Assembly (NCBI GenBank): GCA_019636555.1
Contig: JAHBXH010000001.1
Span: forward strand, 3,630,928-3,694,927
Direction: 5' to 3'
Source of the DNA: Phycisphaeraceae bacterium
Lineage (GTDB): Bacteria; Planctomycetota; Phycisphaerae; Phycisphaerales; UBA1924
DNA: 64,000 nucleotides
The notes under the pieces are model-generated. The model made no database searches, was not told where the DNA came from, and worked only from the letters and a program-made list of their open reading frames with translations. The position numbers and the translations under genes are program-made. Of the stretch, positions 18,212 through 26,786 are shown piece by piece (the first letter of the stretch is position 1; every line of letters starts with the position of its first letter).

Positions 18212-19624
18212 TTACTTCAACGCCTTCTCGACGGCAAGTGTCAGATTGTCCTCGAGATACTTGACGAGATCCTCTTGCTTGTTCGTCCCGCCCGGCGGAG
18301 GCACGAGCGCCTTCGAACCCCACACGACCTTTCCGTCCTTACCGATGACATAGAACGTCGGCCAGCCCGAAACCCTGTAGTTTCCGGCGATCGTCTCGGC
18401 ATGCGCGAGCGACATGTAGGTGTAGCCCTTGTCTTTCTTGAACTTCTCGGGGTCGGCGCTGGGATTCGATTCAAAGTTCATCCCGATCACGACGACGTCC
18501 TTGCCCGCGAATTTTTCGTGGACCTTCTGAATCGCGGGCATCGCGATCTTGCAGGGAAGGCACCACGTTCCCCAGAAATCCATCACGATCACTTTTCCCT
18601 TGAACTCGTCGAGCGTGTGCTCCTTGCCCTCGAAGTCCTTCAAGGTGAAGGCCGGTGCATTCGAGCCAACCGACAGCAATTGCGGGTTTGATGGAAGCAA
18701 CGGATGCTGCGGCGGCACGTCGGCCGATGGAGTCGTCTCCACCGGCTTGGGATCTTCCTTCGGCTCCGCCGTTTGCTGCGGCAGATTCTTCGAGGCCGAC
18801 AGCGTGAAGCCCTTGGGCAACTCGACGTCGAAAGTTTCGCCGGACATTGCCGGCGTTCCAATCAGGTTCGAGTAGCTGAGAACGATGCCGGGTTCCCCGC
18901 GCTTTTCCTTGGGGGCACGAGCCGCGGCAGGACGGAACATCTCGACGCGCCTTGGCAGGCCGTCTTTCTTGGCGACGGCCAGGCGGAACGGGACAGCCGG
19001 ACCCCGCGCGGACGCCGGCACGACCCAGATCACATCGCACTCCAGTTCGTCCACCTTTTCCGGTTCCTCAAACTCCACCTTCTGTGCACCGTCAATGTTC
19101 CCGTACGGCGGGTTTGCGAGCAACTCCCACGCAACCGTGGCCGCGGCATCCCCCTGGTTCATATCGAGGCGCACGCCCTCCATGTCGGCCGGCGCAGTCT
19201 TCCTCAGGATCTTGCGCTTTTCGAACAGGACTGAGGCAACTTGCCCGTCCCAAGCGGCGCGAATCGCGATCGGATCGTCTTTCCGCGCGACCTTCGGATC
19301 GACCCAATCGAAACCGAATGTGCCGTCCACGAGGACTTTCCAACCCGACGCTTCCACCTGACGTTCCGCAACGACCTTTGTCTCGCTCACAGCGATGCGT
19401 CTTCCGTCGGGCATCTGCACCTTGGACGAGCCGTCGTAGCGGAGTGTCGTGACATCGCGCATGACTCCCCGCATTCGCTGCAGGACTTCCTGGAGCCTGG
19501 CGTCTTCCGGTGCCGAAGCAGCCGGATCGGCAGCTGCCGCGGACGCAAAGCCCGGAAGCGAGGCAAACAACGCCAAACCGATGATCCCTGCGCGAATTCC
19601 TGTTCCGGCTTTCTCCGTATTCAT
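18212..19624 (-). CDS. Exported LolA-like / thioredoxin (TlpA-type) fusion
   Basis: A 470-residue protein with signal peptide ending ASA. Residues 40-280 form a LolA/DUF2092-like lipid-binding half (MRDVTTLRYDGSSKVQM, GLPRRVEMF, FDVELPKGFTL). After a Pro/Glu linker, residues 325-465 form an AhpC/TSA-TlpA thioredoxin domain with FWGTWCLPCKIAMP (CxxC active site) and SGWPTFYVIGKDG. The domain order suggests an extracytoplasmic reductase tethered to a hydrophobic-ligand domain; this combination is frequent in planctomycetes. It is expressed alone, with its own terminator. The redox partner is unknown. Confidence 0.88.
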   Translation of the reverse strand: MNTEKAGTGIRAGIIGLALFASLPGFASAAAADPAASAPEDARLQEVLQRMRGVMRDVTTLRYDGSSKVQMPDGRRIAVSETKVVAERQVEASGWKVLVDGTFGFDWVDPKVARKDDPIAIRAAWDGQVASVLFEKRKILRKTAPADMEGVRLDMNQGDAAATVAWELLANPPYGNIDGAQKVEFEEPEKVDELECDVIWVVPASARGPAVPFRLAVAKKDGLPRRVEMFRPAAARAPKEKRGEPGIVLSYSNLIGTPAMSGETFDVELPKGFTLSASKNLPQQTAEPKEDPKPVETTPSADVPPQHPLLPSNPQLLSVGSNAPAFTLKDFEGKEHTLDEFKGKVIVMDFWGTWCLPCKIAMPAIQKVHEKFAGKDVVVIGMNFESNPSADPEKFKKDKGYTYMSLAHAETIAGNYRVSGWPTFYVIGKDGKVVWGSKALVPPPGGTNKQEDLVKYLEDNLTLAVEKALK

Positions 19625-19831
19625 AAGTTTTTTCTCATTTTCGCGGTTTTTATGAGAGCGTTTTCAGCTGGAGTGGTGCACAATAGGGAGCCGACTTGTG
19701 GGGTCGGACGGCCTGGATTGTTGGGCCCGGCGTGAAGCGCCGTGCAGTGCCCGGCGGTTCGCCGCACAGGACTAGGACAGTCAGTTAAAACTTTGCCGCA
19801 TCCGGGCGGCGTAGCGCGCGAGGAGAAAGTC
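19625..19831. other. Divergent intergenic region with GC-rich hairpins
   Basis: This 207-bp region separates divergent genes. The part transcribed towards 19832 can form CCGAC/GTCGG (19691-19707), CGGCG/CGCCG (19728-19742), a bulged stem around 19747-19767 with a GTT loop, and GCCGC/GCGGC (19795-19810). At this GC content 5-bp stems are expected by chance, so no RNA class is claimed. Confidence 0.3.
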
Positions 19832-21541
19832 TTGCGAAATACGAATGTGCCCGCCAGCATCTGTCTGGCGGGTTTGCTCGGAGCGACCGCGTTTGCCGGG
19901 AACGCGCCACTCGACGTGATCCTCGCATCCGGCACGGCCGCGCCGGGCACCGAGTCTGGTACCAAGTTCGTTTCGTTCATGGCGCCGGTCACTTCGGACG
20001 CGGGAACGTTCGCGTTCGTCGGGAATCTCTCTTCGGCGACACAATCGACCGGAATCTGGGTCGGCACCTCAGGCAACTGGACGATGCTCGCACGCGAAGG
20101 CCAGAGCCTGTCAGGCGGATTCGGCACGCTGAAGTCGCTCTTCACGAGCGTGGTCACATTCAACAGCACCGGGCAAGTCGCCTTTAGCGCGCGATCCGGT
20201 TCGGGCGACGGCACGCTGCGTGTTTTCCGCGCTTCCCAGTCGCTGGGAGTTCAGGTCGTCGCCAGCGTCGGTCAGCAGGCGCCGGGCCTCGCGATCGGAG
20301 TCACGTTCCGCGACTTCGGCGACCCTGTGATCAATGCTTCGGGCCAGATCTCCTTCAGTGCTTCGCTCCAAGGTCCCGGAATCACTTCGTCGAATCAGGG
20401 GAGCGTCTGGCTCTACAGCGCGGGCGTGCTCCTTCCTGTTCTCAAAGGCGGAGACATTCCCAACATTTCGCAGCCCACCACCACCGTCCGCGAGCTCATG
20501 CTCCCGCTCCTGAACGGCAGCGGCAAGCTGGCGTTTGGCGGAGTTCTGCAGGGTCCGCTCATCGCCCCGATCAACGAGAGCGCGCGCTGGACCGCGACGA
20601 ATTGGGTCCCCAGCCTTCAGATTGTGGGCGGCACGCTCATCCCGCTCGCCGAAGACGGCGGGGGCTACATCGTTCGGCGCGTGCTGCCCGGCATGCACCG
20701 CATGAACAGCAGCGGCACCATCGTGTTCTTTGCAGATCACGACGACGCGTTGGCCGTACCGAAGTTCGCGCACTCCATCTGGCTTTCGAGCTCGAACACC
20801 ATCCTGCCGGTCGTAACCCGTACGACACCGCTCCAAGCGTTCGGTGAACCTCTCGGCGTCTCCGCCTTTTCTTCGGCCGTGCTCGATGCGATCGGCAACG
20901 TTCATTTCAAAGCCACGGTCACCGGATCGCAAGTGAAGACCGAAACCGACCACGGCTTTTTTACCCGCTTCTCCAATGGCTCTGTCGTGCAGCGCTTTCG
21001 CGCAGGACAGGCCGCGCCGGGCGTCGCGGGCGCCCGCCAGACGTTCGAGTTGTCTCCGTACTCCGCCGTCGGTCCGCAGGGTGAGCTGTTCCTCAGCGCG
21101 CCATTGAAAGGTTTTATTCCGGGCGCTCGCTACGACCGTGTGCTGTTCACAAACTATCCCGACGGGAGCAGCTCCAAGGTCATCGCCACCGGCGATTCGA
21201 TCCTCGTGAACGGACAAAGCAAGACTGTCGCTGCGATCGGAAACTACTACATGGGCAACGGTCAGGACGGGCTCGCCAGCTCCATCAACAGCGCCGGGCA
21301 GTTCGTGTTCCGCCTGCAGTTCACCGATAACTCGTGGGCGATTGTGCGGAACCAGCTCCGAGCGCTCTGCCCGGGCGATTTCAACGGCGACCGCTTCGTC
21401 GATGACGAGGATTTCAGCTATTTCGCGGCGTATTACGACGCCTTCGTCTCCGGCCCCGGAGACCTCGATCACAACGGATCGTGCGACGACGCAGACTTTG
21501 TCCGATTCGCTCAGTCCTACACCAGCCTCGTCTGCCCGTGA
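19832..21541 (+). CDS. Secreted NxxGxxAF-repeat protein with dockerin-like tail
   Basis: A 569-residue exported protein. The TTG at 19832 is chosen because AGGAG lies 6 nt upstream and because it begins a signal peptide ending AFAG. The body has repeated NxxGxxAF-type units (NSTGQVAFSA, NASGQISFSA, NGSGKLAFGG, NSSGTIVFFA, NSAGQFVFRL), the hallmark of the planctomycete choice-of-anchor tandem-repeat family, probably a beta-propeller. Two dockerin-like units (DFNGDRFVDDEDF and DLDHNGSCDDADF) close the protein. Its ligand is unknown. It precedes the epimerase gene, which has its own promoter. Confidence 0.88.
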   Translation: MRNTNVPASICLAGLLGATAFAGNAPLDVILASGTAAPGTESGTKFVSFMAPVTSDAGTFAFVGNLSSATQSTGIWVGTSGNWTMLAREGQSLSGGFGTLKSLFTSVVTFNSTGQVAFSARSGSGDGTLRVFRASQSLGVQVVASVGQQAPGLAIGVTFRDFGDPVINASGQISFSASLQGPGITSSNQGSVWLYSAGVLLPVLKGGDIPNISQPTTTVRELMLPLLNGSGKLAFGGVLQGPLIAPINESARWTATNWVPSLQIVGGTLIPLAEDGGGYIVRRVLPGMHRMNSSGTIVFFADHDDALAVPKFAHSIWLSSSNTILPVVTRTTPLQAFGEPLGVSAFSSAVLDAIGNVHFKATVTGSQVKTETDHGFFTRFSNGSVVQRFRAGQAAPGVAGARQTFELSPYSAVGPQGELFLSAPLKGFIPGARYDRVLFTNYPDGSSSKVIATGDSILVNGQSKTVAAIGNYYMGNGQDGLASSINSAGQFVFRLQFTDNSWAIVRNQLRALCPGDFNGDRFVDDEDFSYFAAYYDAFVSGPGDLDHNGSCDDADFVRFAQSYTSLVCP

Positions 21542-21559
21542 CGACCTTTTGCCGCCCGT

Positions 21560-21565
21560 TATAAT
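21560..21565 (+). promoter_or_regulatory. Consensus TATAAT box for leaderless epimerase
   Basis: A perfect TATAAT whose 3' end is 8 nt before the ATG at 21574. Initiation 6-8 nt downstream would leave no 5' leader. Confidence 0.6.
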
Positions 21566-21573
21566 CGTGGGCG

Positions 21574-22602
21574 ATGAAACTCCCGGCGGACAAGGTGCAC
21601 CGACTTCGCCCGTTCTACAACGGACGAACCGTTTGCGTGACCGGAGGAGCCGGATTCATCGGCGGGCATCTGGTCGACGCGCTCCTCTCGCTGGGCGCCT
21701 CGATCCGCGTGCTGGACGATCTGTCAAATTCCACGCTCGAGCATCTCGCGGACCTGATCGAACTCGAGCCGGAACGTGTCCGCTTTCTCCGGGGCAGCAT
21801 TCTCGACGACGATGCACTTTCGGAGGCGCTCGAAGGCGCCGCCACCGTGTTCCACCTCGCCGCCGTGTGCAGCGTGCAGCGCTCGGTCGATGATCCGCAG
21901 CGTTCTTTCAGCGTCAACGCAACAGGCACGCTCCGCGTGCTGCAAGCGACGAAGAAGACAAACTCACTTTCGGGTTCCGGAGTCGAACGCGTTGTGTTCG
22001 CTTCGAGCAGCTCGCCCTACGGCGATGACCCCTCGCTGCCCCGCGTCGAATCCCAGTTGCCCCGCCCGCTGAGCCCCTACGCCGCCAGCAAGCTCGCCGC
22101 GGAGCACCTGCTCAGCGTGCACGCCCGTTGCTACGGGATGAGCACCATTTCTCTTCGGTTGTTCAATGTCTTTGGGCCCCGCCAGCCGTCGGATTCTCCA
22201 TACTCGGGTGTCATCGCGGCATTCGCCCGCCGGCTCATGGCCGGGCAGCCGCCGGTGATCTACGGCGATGGTCTGCAAACCCGTGATTTCACGTTTGTCT
22301 CCGACGTGGTTCTCGCTCTTTTGCTTGCGGGCTCAACCAAGGTGCCGCCGCGCGGCGACGTCGTCAACATCGGAACAGGCCGCAGCATCGCCCTGCTCGA
22401 ACTGGCCCGACAGATGGCGGTCGTTGCGGGCGTCCCCAACATCCACCCAGTGCTTCAGCCCGAGCGTCCAGCGGACGTCAAGCACTCTCTGGCCAATATT
22501 GATCTCGCGCGCCAACTCCTCGGGTACGAACCGATGAACACGCTCGAGGCGGGTTTGGTCGAACTGATCGAATGGTGCCGGCAATCCGTGCCAGCCGGAT
22601 GA
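21574..22602 (+). CDS. NAD-dependent epimerase/dehydratase (extended SDR, GalE/WbpP-like)
   Basis: A 342-residue sugar-nucleotide epimerase or dehydratase. Visible are the NAD-binding motif TGGAGFIG (residues 24-31), the acidic residue ending strand 2 (LDDLSN), and the active-site SSSSPYG loop and YAASK (YxxxK). The region RLFNVFGPRQ and FTFVSDVV matches UDP-GlcNAc C4-epimerases and GDP-mannose dehydratases. The reaction is likely C4 epimerisation or 4,6-dehydration of an NDP-sugar in the cytoplasm, but the substrate cannot be settled. A TATAAT box lies 8 nt upstream. The stop overlaps the next start (ATGA). Confidence 0.92.
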   Translation: MKLPADKVHRLRPFYNGRTVCVTGGAGFIGGHLVDALLSLGASIRVLDDLSNSTLEHLADLIELEPERVRFLRGSILDDDALSEALEGAATVFHLAAVCSVQRSVDDPQRSFSVNATGTLRVLQATKKTNSLSGSGVERVVFASSSSPYGDDPSLPRVESQLPRPLSPYAASKLAAEHLLSVHARCYGMSTISLRLFNVFGPRQPSDSPYSGVIAAFARRLMAGQPPVIYGDGLQTRDFTFVSDVVLALLLAGSTKVPPRGDVVNIGTGRSIALLELARQMAVVAGVPNIHPVLQPERPADVKHSLANIDLARQLLGYEPMNTLEAGLVELIEWCRQSVPAG

Positions 22603-22829
22603 AGAGATTTTTAACTATGCTGCGTCTTGGCCGAGCTCTGCGCGAAACGACTGTTGGAATCTGGGAGTTGTTGCGGTTGGCCTTCGTCAGCCGATGGAAG
22701 TTCCGCGGGCCCTACTGGCGTTGGCGCCTTCATACGGCGTTTGGCCGGGGACGCCCTTCCAGAATTGATCTGATACGCTCTGTTGTGAGGTATGGGGCTT
22801 GGGTTCACCGCATGCGCCGGCTTCTGTAG
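22599..22829 (+). CDS. Small conserved-type cationic protein
   Basis: A 76-residue Arg/Trp-rich protein (KFRGPYWRWRLHTAFGRG, YGAWVHRMRRL). Its ATG overlaps the epimerase stop by ATGA, indicating translational coupling. From memory, similar short RGxYWRWR-type proteins are annotated as hypothetical across planctomycetes; this was not checked. There is no signal peptide, and an amphipathic basic helix could bind membrane or nucleic acid. Function unknown. Confidence 0.65.
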   Translation: MKRFLTMLRLGRALRETTVGIWELLRLAFVSRWKFRGPYWRWRLHTAFGRGRPSRIDLIRSVVRYGAWVHRMRRLL

Positions 22830-22866
22830 CCAGTCGAGCGCGGCACAAGATCGCGGGAGTATCGCA

Positions 22867-23208
22867 ATGTCTGATCAAGCAACAACTTCGACGCCCGACC
22901 AATCCGCCAATTCGGGTGCTTTCGTCAAAGCGTTTCTGCCGGGGCTGATCATCGGGCTTGTTCTTGGCGGTCTCGCCGGGGCGTTCTTCGGCGGCTTTGC
23001 CGCCGACAGCGGCGGTCCTGCCGCCGCGCTCGAACGATCGAGGCGGGAAGCGATGCAAAATGCGGCCCAGCAACCTCCGGCACCAAACGCCGCACCTTCA
23101 ACACCAGTCGCGGATGAACACGCGCCCGAAACGGAAAAGCCCAAGGCCGAGCCAAAGCCCACCGAGCCTGCGTCGCCGAACGCCAAGCCCGCGGAATCGC
23201 CGCATTAA
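22867..23208 (+). CDS. Single-span membrane protein with glycine-zipper helix
   Basis: A 113-residue protein: a polar N-terminus, one Gly-rich membrane helix (residues 22-45, FLPGLIIGLVLGGLAGAFFG) and a Pro/Lys/Glu-rich disordered tail. The ATG at 22867 follows GGGAG by 7 nt. No family is recognised. It ends the epimerase transcription unit. Confidence 0.65.
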   Translation: MSDQATTSTPDQSANSGAFVKAFLPGLIIGLVLGGLAGAFFGGFAADSGGPAAALERSRREAMQNAAQQPPAPNAAPSTPVADEHAPETEKPKAEPKPTEPASPNAKPAESPH

Positions 23209-23240
23209 GCGGGAGCAAGCCGGCGGGCCGCCGAGGCTGA

Positions 23241-23987
23241 CTATTGATCAACCTGTTCCACCAGCGTCACCGTGGAAGTGGTGCGTGAGAGGTTGAACAG
23301 TCCGAAGCGGACGGAGCGATCCTGCACTTCGCGAACAATCCCTCGACCGGGCACCACCGTGAGAACCGCTGTTCGATCGACGGTGGAGAAATCGAATTTC
23401 GCTTCCATTTGCGACCGGATGACGGTGGAGTCTCCGCTCTGACGGACCAGCTTTGTTGTTTGGGTGGCGGTGCCACGGGTCTTGGTTGCCGCGGCCGAGT
23501 CGCCGTCTTTCATGGTCACATCGGAAGTACTGATGCAGGCTTTTTCGCCTGTGAGCGTGGCGGGCATGAGAACCAGCGGCGGGTCAAACGCCAGAGAGCG
23601 GTTCTCGAGAACCAGCCCTAATTCGACGAGAAAAACAGAACCATCCGCCCCGCGCTCCAATGTTGTTTGACGGACTAGCCCGCCGCGAAGCGTTCCGTCG
23701 GGCGAATCGAACTCATCGATGATCCACTTGTTTGGAGAATCGCCGACCTGCCTCGCTTCACGCCGGATGACACGCCTGCCCTCTGAGTAGGTCTTCTTCC
23801 AGGGAGCCGGCTTGTAGACCGTTTCCGCCGAGATCGATCCGGAGGACTGCGAAACCATTTCGGCCGGGTCCGCGGAATCCGCACTTCCGGAAGACTCGGT
23901 CGCGCAGGCTCCGACCAGCGCGCCCGCCAGAACGGCGAGTACGGCCGGGACAGGAATCGCAGAACGACAGTGGTGATTTGTGTTCAC
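23241..23987 (-). CDS. Lipoprotein of unknown function
   Basis: A 248-residue lipoprotein (from GTG 23987, VLAGALVGAC lipobox). The mature part is beta-rich with conserved-looking blocks (YKPAPWKKTYSEGRRVIRRE, TLERGADGSVFL, RGIVREVQDRSVRF); no family is recognised. The alternative start ATG 24014 would overlap the divergent gene. A shared A/T island at 23998-24005 provides TATAAG for this gene and TATACT for the other strand. Confidence 0.7.
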   Translation of the reverse strand: MNTNHHCRSAIPVPAVLAVLAGALVGACATESSGSADSADPAEMVSQSSGSISAETVYKPAPWKKTYSEGRRVIRREARQVGDSPNKWIIDEFDSPDGTLRGGLVRQTTLERGADGSVFLVELGLVLENRSLAFDPPLVLMPATLTGEKACISTSDVTMKDGDSAAATKTRGTATQTTKLVRQSGDSTVIRSQMEAKFDFSTVDRTAVLTVVPGRGIVREVQDRSVRFGLFNLSRTTSTVTLVEQVDQ

Positions 23988-23999
23988 GCGAGTCAAACT

Positions 24000-24005
24000 T
24001 ATACT
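24000..24005 (+). promoter_or_regulatory. Overlapping divergent -10 boxes
   Basis: TATACT (plus strand, 24000-24005) ends 7 nt before ATG 24013, while TATAAG (minus strand, 24003-23998) ends 10 nt before GTG 23987. The two promoters share four bases, so firing should be mutually exclusive. Confidence 0.55.
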
Positions 24006-24012
24006 CCCGCCC

Positions 24013-24969
24013 ATGTCCGCGTCGCCCGAACCCGAATGCCTCTACCCGCTTCGTCTCGGAGCACGCATCTGCATCGCAACTCTAGCGTGTGCGTGCTGGC
24101 TTTCGGGCTGCGATGTCTTCGACGATGCCCGTCCCGGCGCAACGAGCATCTTTGACGTGTTCGCTCAGCCCACCCCGAGCGAGGCCGTTCAACTCGCGAT
24201 CGATCCGTACAACGCGGACAACCGCTACCGCGGCACCATGCTCCTCAGCAACGCGTATTTCGCCGGACAGCCGGTTTATCTTCAATTGTTCGAGGATCGC
24301 GCACAGGATTCGGACGCAACCGTGCGGATCGCGGGAACTCGCGCACTCGCCAACCACGGCAGCAGCAGCAACGTTCCCATCCTCGTCAAGAATCTGAACG
24401 ACAAGGATCCGCTGGTTCGACTGGAAGCCGCTCGCGGATTGCAGCGCCTGCACAGCGGCGAGGCCATCAAGCCTCTCATGGACGCGAGCCGCGACCCCGA
24501 TTCGGTCCGGGGCGATGAGGGGAGCGAAGAAAATCCCGATATCCGCACCGCCGCGGCAACGGCGCTCGGTCAATACCCGAGCACCGATGTCATCCAGCAT
24601 CTCATTACGATCCTGACGGATTCGCAGCTTTCGGTGAACGAAGCGGCGCTCTCGTCGCTCCGGACGATGACGGGGCAGGATTTCGGATTCGACCGCCGCG
24701 AATGGATCCGCTGGTACGACCAAACGAAATCCCCCTTCGCGGCAGGCACGCCATTTATCTACCCGGTCTTCCACCGAAAGAAGACGTGGATCGAATACCT
24801 GCCGTTCGTTTCGCCTCCGCCCAACGAGATCGCCGCGACTCCCGCCGGAATGCCGCCGATCGCCGGGGGCACGCTGGTGCCGCTCTCCGAGATCGCACCG
24901 GGAGGCAAAAAGTCGCCGGATTCCGCATCGCCCTCCCCGGCAGCTCCGTCCGAGAACTCAAAGAACTGA
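24013..24969 (+). CDS. HEAT-repeat lipoprotein
   Basis: A 318-residue lipoprotein (LACACWLSGC lipobox near residue 32). Residues 85-235 contain tandem HEAT/PBS-lyase-like repeats (ATVRIAGTRALANHGSSSNV, PLVRLEAARGLQRL, IRTAAATALGQYPS, LSVNEAALSSLRTMTGQDFG). It resembles planctomycete HEAT lipoproteins thought to be periplasmic scaffolds. The C-terminus is Pro/Ser-rich. The ATG at 24013 has a TATACT box 7 nt away, indicating a leaderless message. Confidence 0.85.
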   Translation: MSASPEPECLYPLRLGARICIATLACACWLSGCDVFDDARPGATSIFDVFAQPTPSEAVQLAIDPYNADNRYRGTMLLSNAYFAGQPVYLQLFEDRAQDSDATVRIAGTRALANHGSSSNVPILVKNLNDKDPLVRLEAARGLQRLHSGEAIKPLMDASRDPDSVRGDEGSEENPDIRTAAATALGQYPSTDVIQHLITILTDSQLSVNEAALSSLRTMTGQDFGFDRREWIRWYDQTKSPFAAGTPFIYPVFHRKKTWIEYLPFVSPPPNEIAATPAGMPPIAGGTLVPLSEIAPGGKKSPDSASPSPAAPSENSKN

Positions 24970-25013
24970 CCGGAGACCTTCGGCCTGCGCCCCGGGCGAG
25001 TCGATAGGGAAGG

Positions 25014-25988
25014 GTGCGAAGACTGCTTGCTCACACATCCGGCTGGTCGCTCGTGGAATCGCCCGATCCGATCGTGCGCTCGCGGGAAGCCCTGGTCAAA
25101 ATCACGCGTGCGCTCATCGATCCTCGCACGCTGGCCACGAGACGAGAATCGAGTCGCGCTTTTGCTCCGGGATGCGAATTCGTCGGAATCGTGCTTTCGT
25201 CGCCGGATTCTCCGTCGCTCGAGGGCAAGCGCGTGGTCGCACCCTCGGTGTTCCCGTGCTCCGCCTGCGATTTGTGCCGCGCCGGACTCTCGATTCATTG
25301 CCGCTCGCGCTCCGAATTGGGGAGCGAGCGCGACGGCGCCTTCGCCGAGAAGGTCTCGCTTCCCGTTGCTTCACTCGTCGAGATTCCAAAGGGTCTCGAT
25401 GAGGATCGCGCGTGCTTCGCAACCGTGCTCGGGCGCGCGATCCACGCGGCGGATCTCGTCCGGCTCGAATCCAAGCCGTTCGTGACGATTCTCGGCGACG
25501 ATCCGATCGCGCTGCTCTCAGCCCAGGTGATGACACAGCGCAACGCGTCCGTGCGCGTGCTCGGACGCGAACCCTCGCGCTTCGAGCTCTGTGAAAAATG
25601 GGGCGTCAAGCACCGCCACATCGATCAGGTCGGACGGCGCGCGGACCAGGACGTTGTATTCCTCTGTTCGAACGAGCCCGGCGATCTCGAGATCGCGATG
25701 AAACTCGCCCGTCCGCGGGCGACGGTGCTGCTGCTCGAACCACCCGGAGCGGCCTCCGCCGGATCGGCGGCTCCGAGTCATGCTTCGCTGAACCTCCTGC
25801 ACACCAACGAGATCGCACTCGTCGGCTCGCGCGGCGAGCGTCTGACCGAGGCGCTGCGGCTCCTTGCCGGCGACAGCGTGGACGTGCGCAGCCTGCTCAC
25901 CGCGAAGTTTCGCGTGACTCAGTTTCTGGAAGCGTTTAGCCGCGCATCCCGCCCCGACTGCCTGCGCGTGGTGCTCGAAGCCGCATAG
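25014..25988 (+). CDS. MDR-family alcohol dehydrogenase-like protein with altered catalytic zinc site
   Basis: A 324-residue medium-chain dehydrogenase. The structural-zinc lobe is complete (CSACDLCRAGLSIHC, four Cys). At the catalytic zinc the usual Cys of the xCGSD/CHTD segment is missing (RALIDPRTLATRRES) and the usual GHEFVG is GCEFVG, so His is replaced by Cys. The NAD-binding half has ILGDDPIALLSAQVM rather than a full GxGxxG. The GTG start at 25014 has AGGGAAGG directly upstream. It may act on a different metal geometry or be redox-inactive. Nothing in the context suggests a substrate. Confidence 0.85.
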   Translation: MRRLLAHTSGWSLVESPDPIVRSREALVKITRALIDPRTLATRRESSRAFAPGCEFVGIVLSSPDSPSLEGKRVVAPSVFPCSACDLCRAGLSIHCRSRSELGSERDGAFAEKVSLPVASLVEIPKGLDEDRACFATVLGRAIHAADLVRLESKPFVTILGDDPIALLSAQVMTQRNASVRVLGREPSRFELCEKWGVKHRHIDQVGRRADQDVVFLCSNEPGDLEIAMKLARPRATVLLLEPPGAASAGSAAPSHASLNLLHTNEIALVGSRGERLTEALRLLAGDSVDVRSLLTAKFRVTQFLEAFSRASRPDCLRVVLEAA

Positions 25989-26048
25989 CGGGCAGCCTTC
26001 GCATCGGAGGGGCCACAATCCATCGGATCGCGATCCCAACAATCAGCC

Positions 26049-26564
26049 GTGCTCTGGTTCGCCCTTTTTTCACTTCTCCTTGCCGGCCTTGTCGGCTTTG
26101 TTCTCACGCTGCTCACGCTGCCGGGAATCTGGCTGCCGATCGCCGTCGCGCTGCTCTTCCAGTGGTTCAGCCCGGGCATGTTCCCGTGGTGGGTCATCAT
26201 CGTCGCGCTCCTGCTCGGAGTCCTCGCCGAAATCCTCGAACTCGTCGCGTCGGCCGCCGGAGCCGCCAAGGCGGGCGGCACAAAGCGTGCCGCGGCAGGC
26301 GCGATCGTCGGGACCATCGCAGGTGCCCTCATCGGTTCATTGATCCTGTTTTTCCCCGTTGGAACCATCATCGGTGCCATCGCAGGTGCGGGCATTGGCG
26401 CGAGCCTCATGGATCGATCTCGCGCGAACCGCACCTGGCGCGATTGCGCCAACGTCGGTGCGGGCGCAGCCGCGGCGCGCGGGGTCGCCATCGTGCTGAA
26501 AGGAGCGTTTGGTGCGGCAATCGCCCTGCTCCTCATGATCGGCGCGGTATCTCAGGCCCTCTGA
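26049..26564 (+). CDS. DUF456-family membrane protein
   Basis: A 171-residue inner-membrane protein with about five hydrophobic segments and Gly-rich repeats (AGAIVGTIAGALIGSLILFF, IIGAIAGAGIGASLMD), matching DUF456. The family is widespread with no known function. The GTG at 26049 has no Shine-Dalgarno; it begins directly with the first membrane helix. Confidence 0.85.
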   Translation: MLWFALFSLLLAGLVGFVLTLLTLPGIWLPIAVALLFQWFSPGMFPWWVIIVALLLGVLAEILELVASAAGAAKAGGTKRAAAGAIVGTIAGALIGSLILFFPVGTIIGAIAGAGIGASLMDRSRANRTWRDCANVGAGAAAARGVAIVLKGAFGAAIALLLMIGAVSQAL

Positions 26565-26751
26565 TGCACGACCGCCGGTCGCGATCAACGCAAGCCACCG
26601 CTTTCAGCGCGCCGCCAGCGGCGTGTAACTCTTGTGGACTCAGGATTTGCAAGAACTTTGCTCGGGGGGACTTTCGCTTCGACCGATCCTTGAGGTATGC
26701 TGCGCCGGTACAGGAAAGGCGGGAGAGCGACGGAGTCGCTTCCCTTGGCGT

Positions 26752-26770
26752 CGAGAAGCCCGGCTTCTCG
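26752..26770. promoter_or_regulatory. Palindrome in phoH leader
   Basis: A perfect 9-bp-arm palindrome (CGAGAAGCC and GGCTTCTCG around a single C) 16 nt before the phoH start. In RNA a one-base loop is impossible, so a shortened hairpin near the ribosome-binding site or a DNA operator are both possible. Confidence 0.4.
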
Positions 26771-26786
26771 ATCGACGGAGAGATCG

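Noticed and set aside
19691..19810. Hairpin-rich leader of the NxxGxxAF gene as a structured RNA
   Set aside because: The stems are only 4-5 bp and such stems are expected by chance at this GC content; far weaker than the flgM leader.
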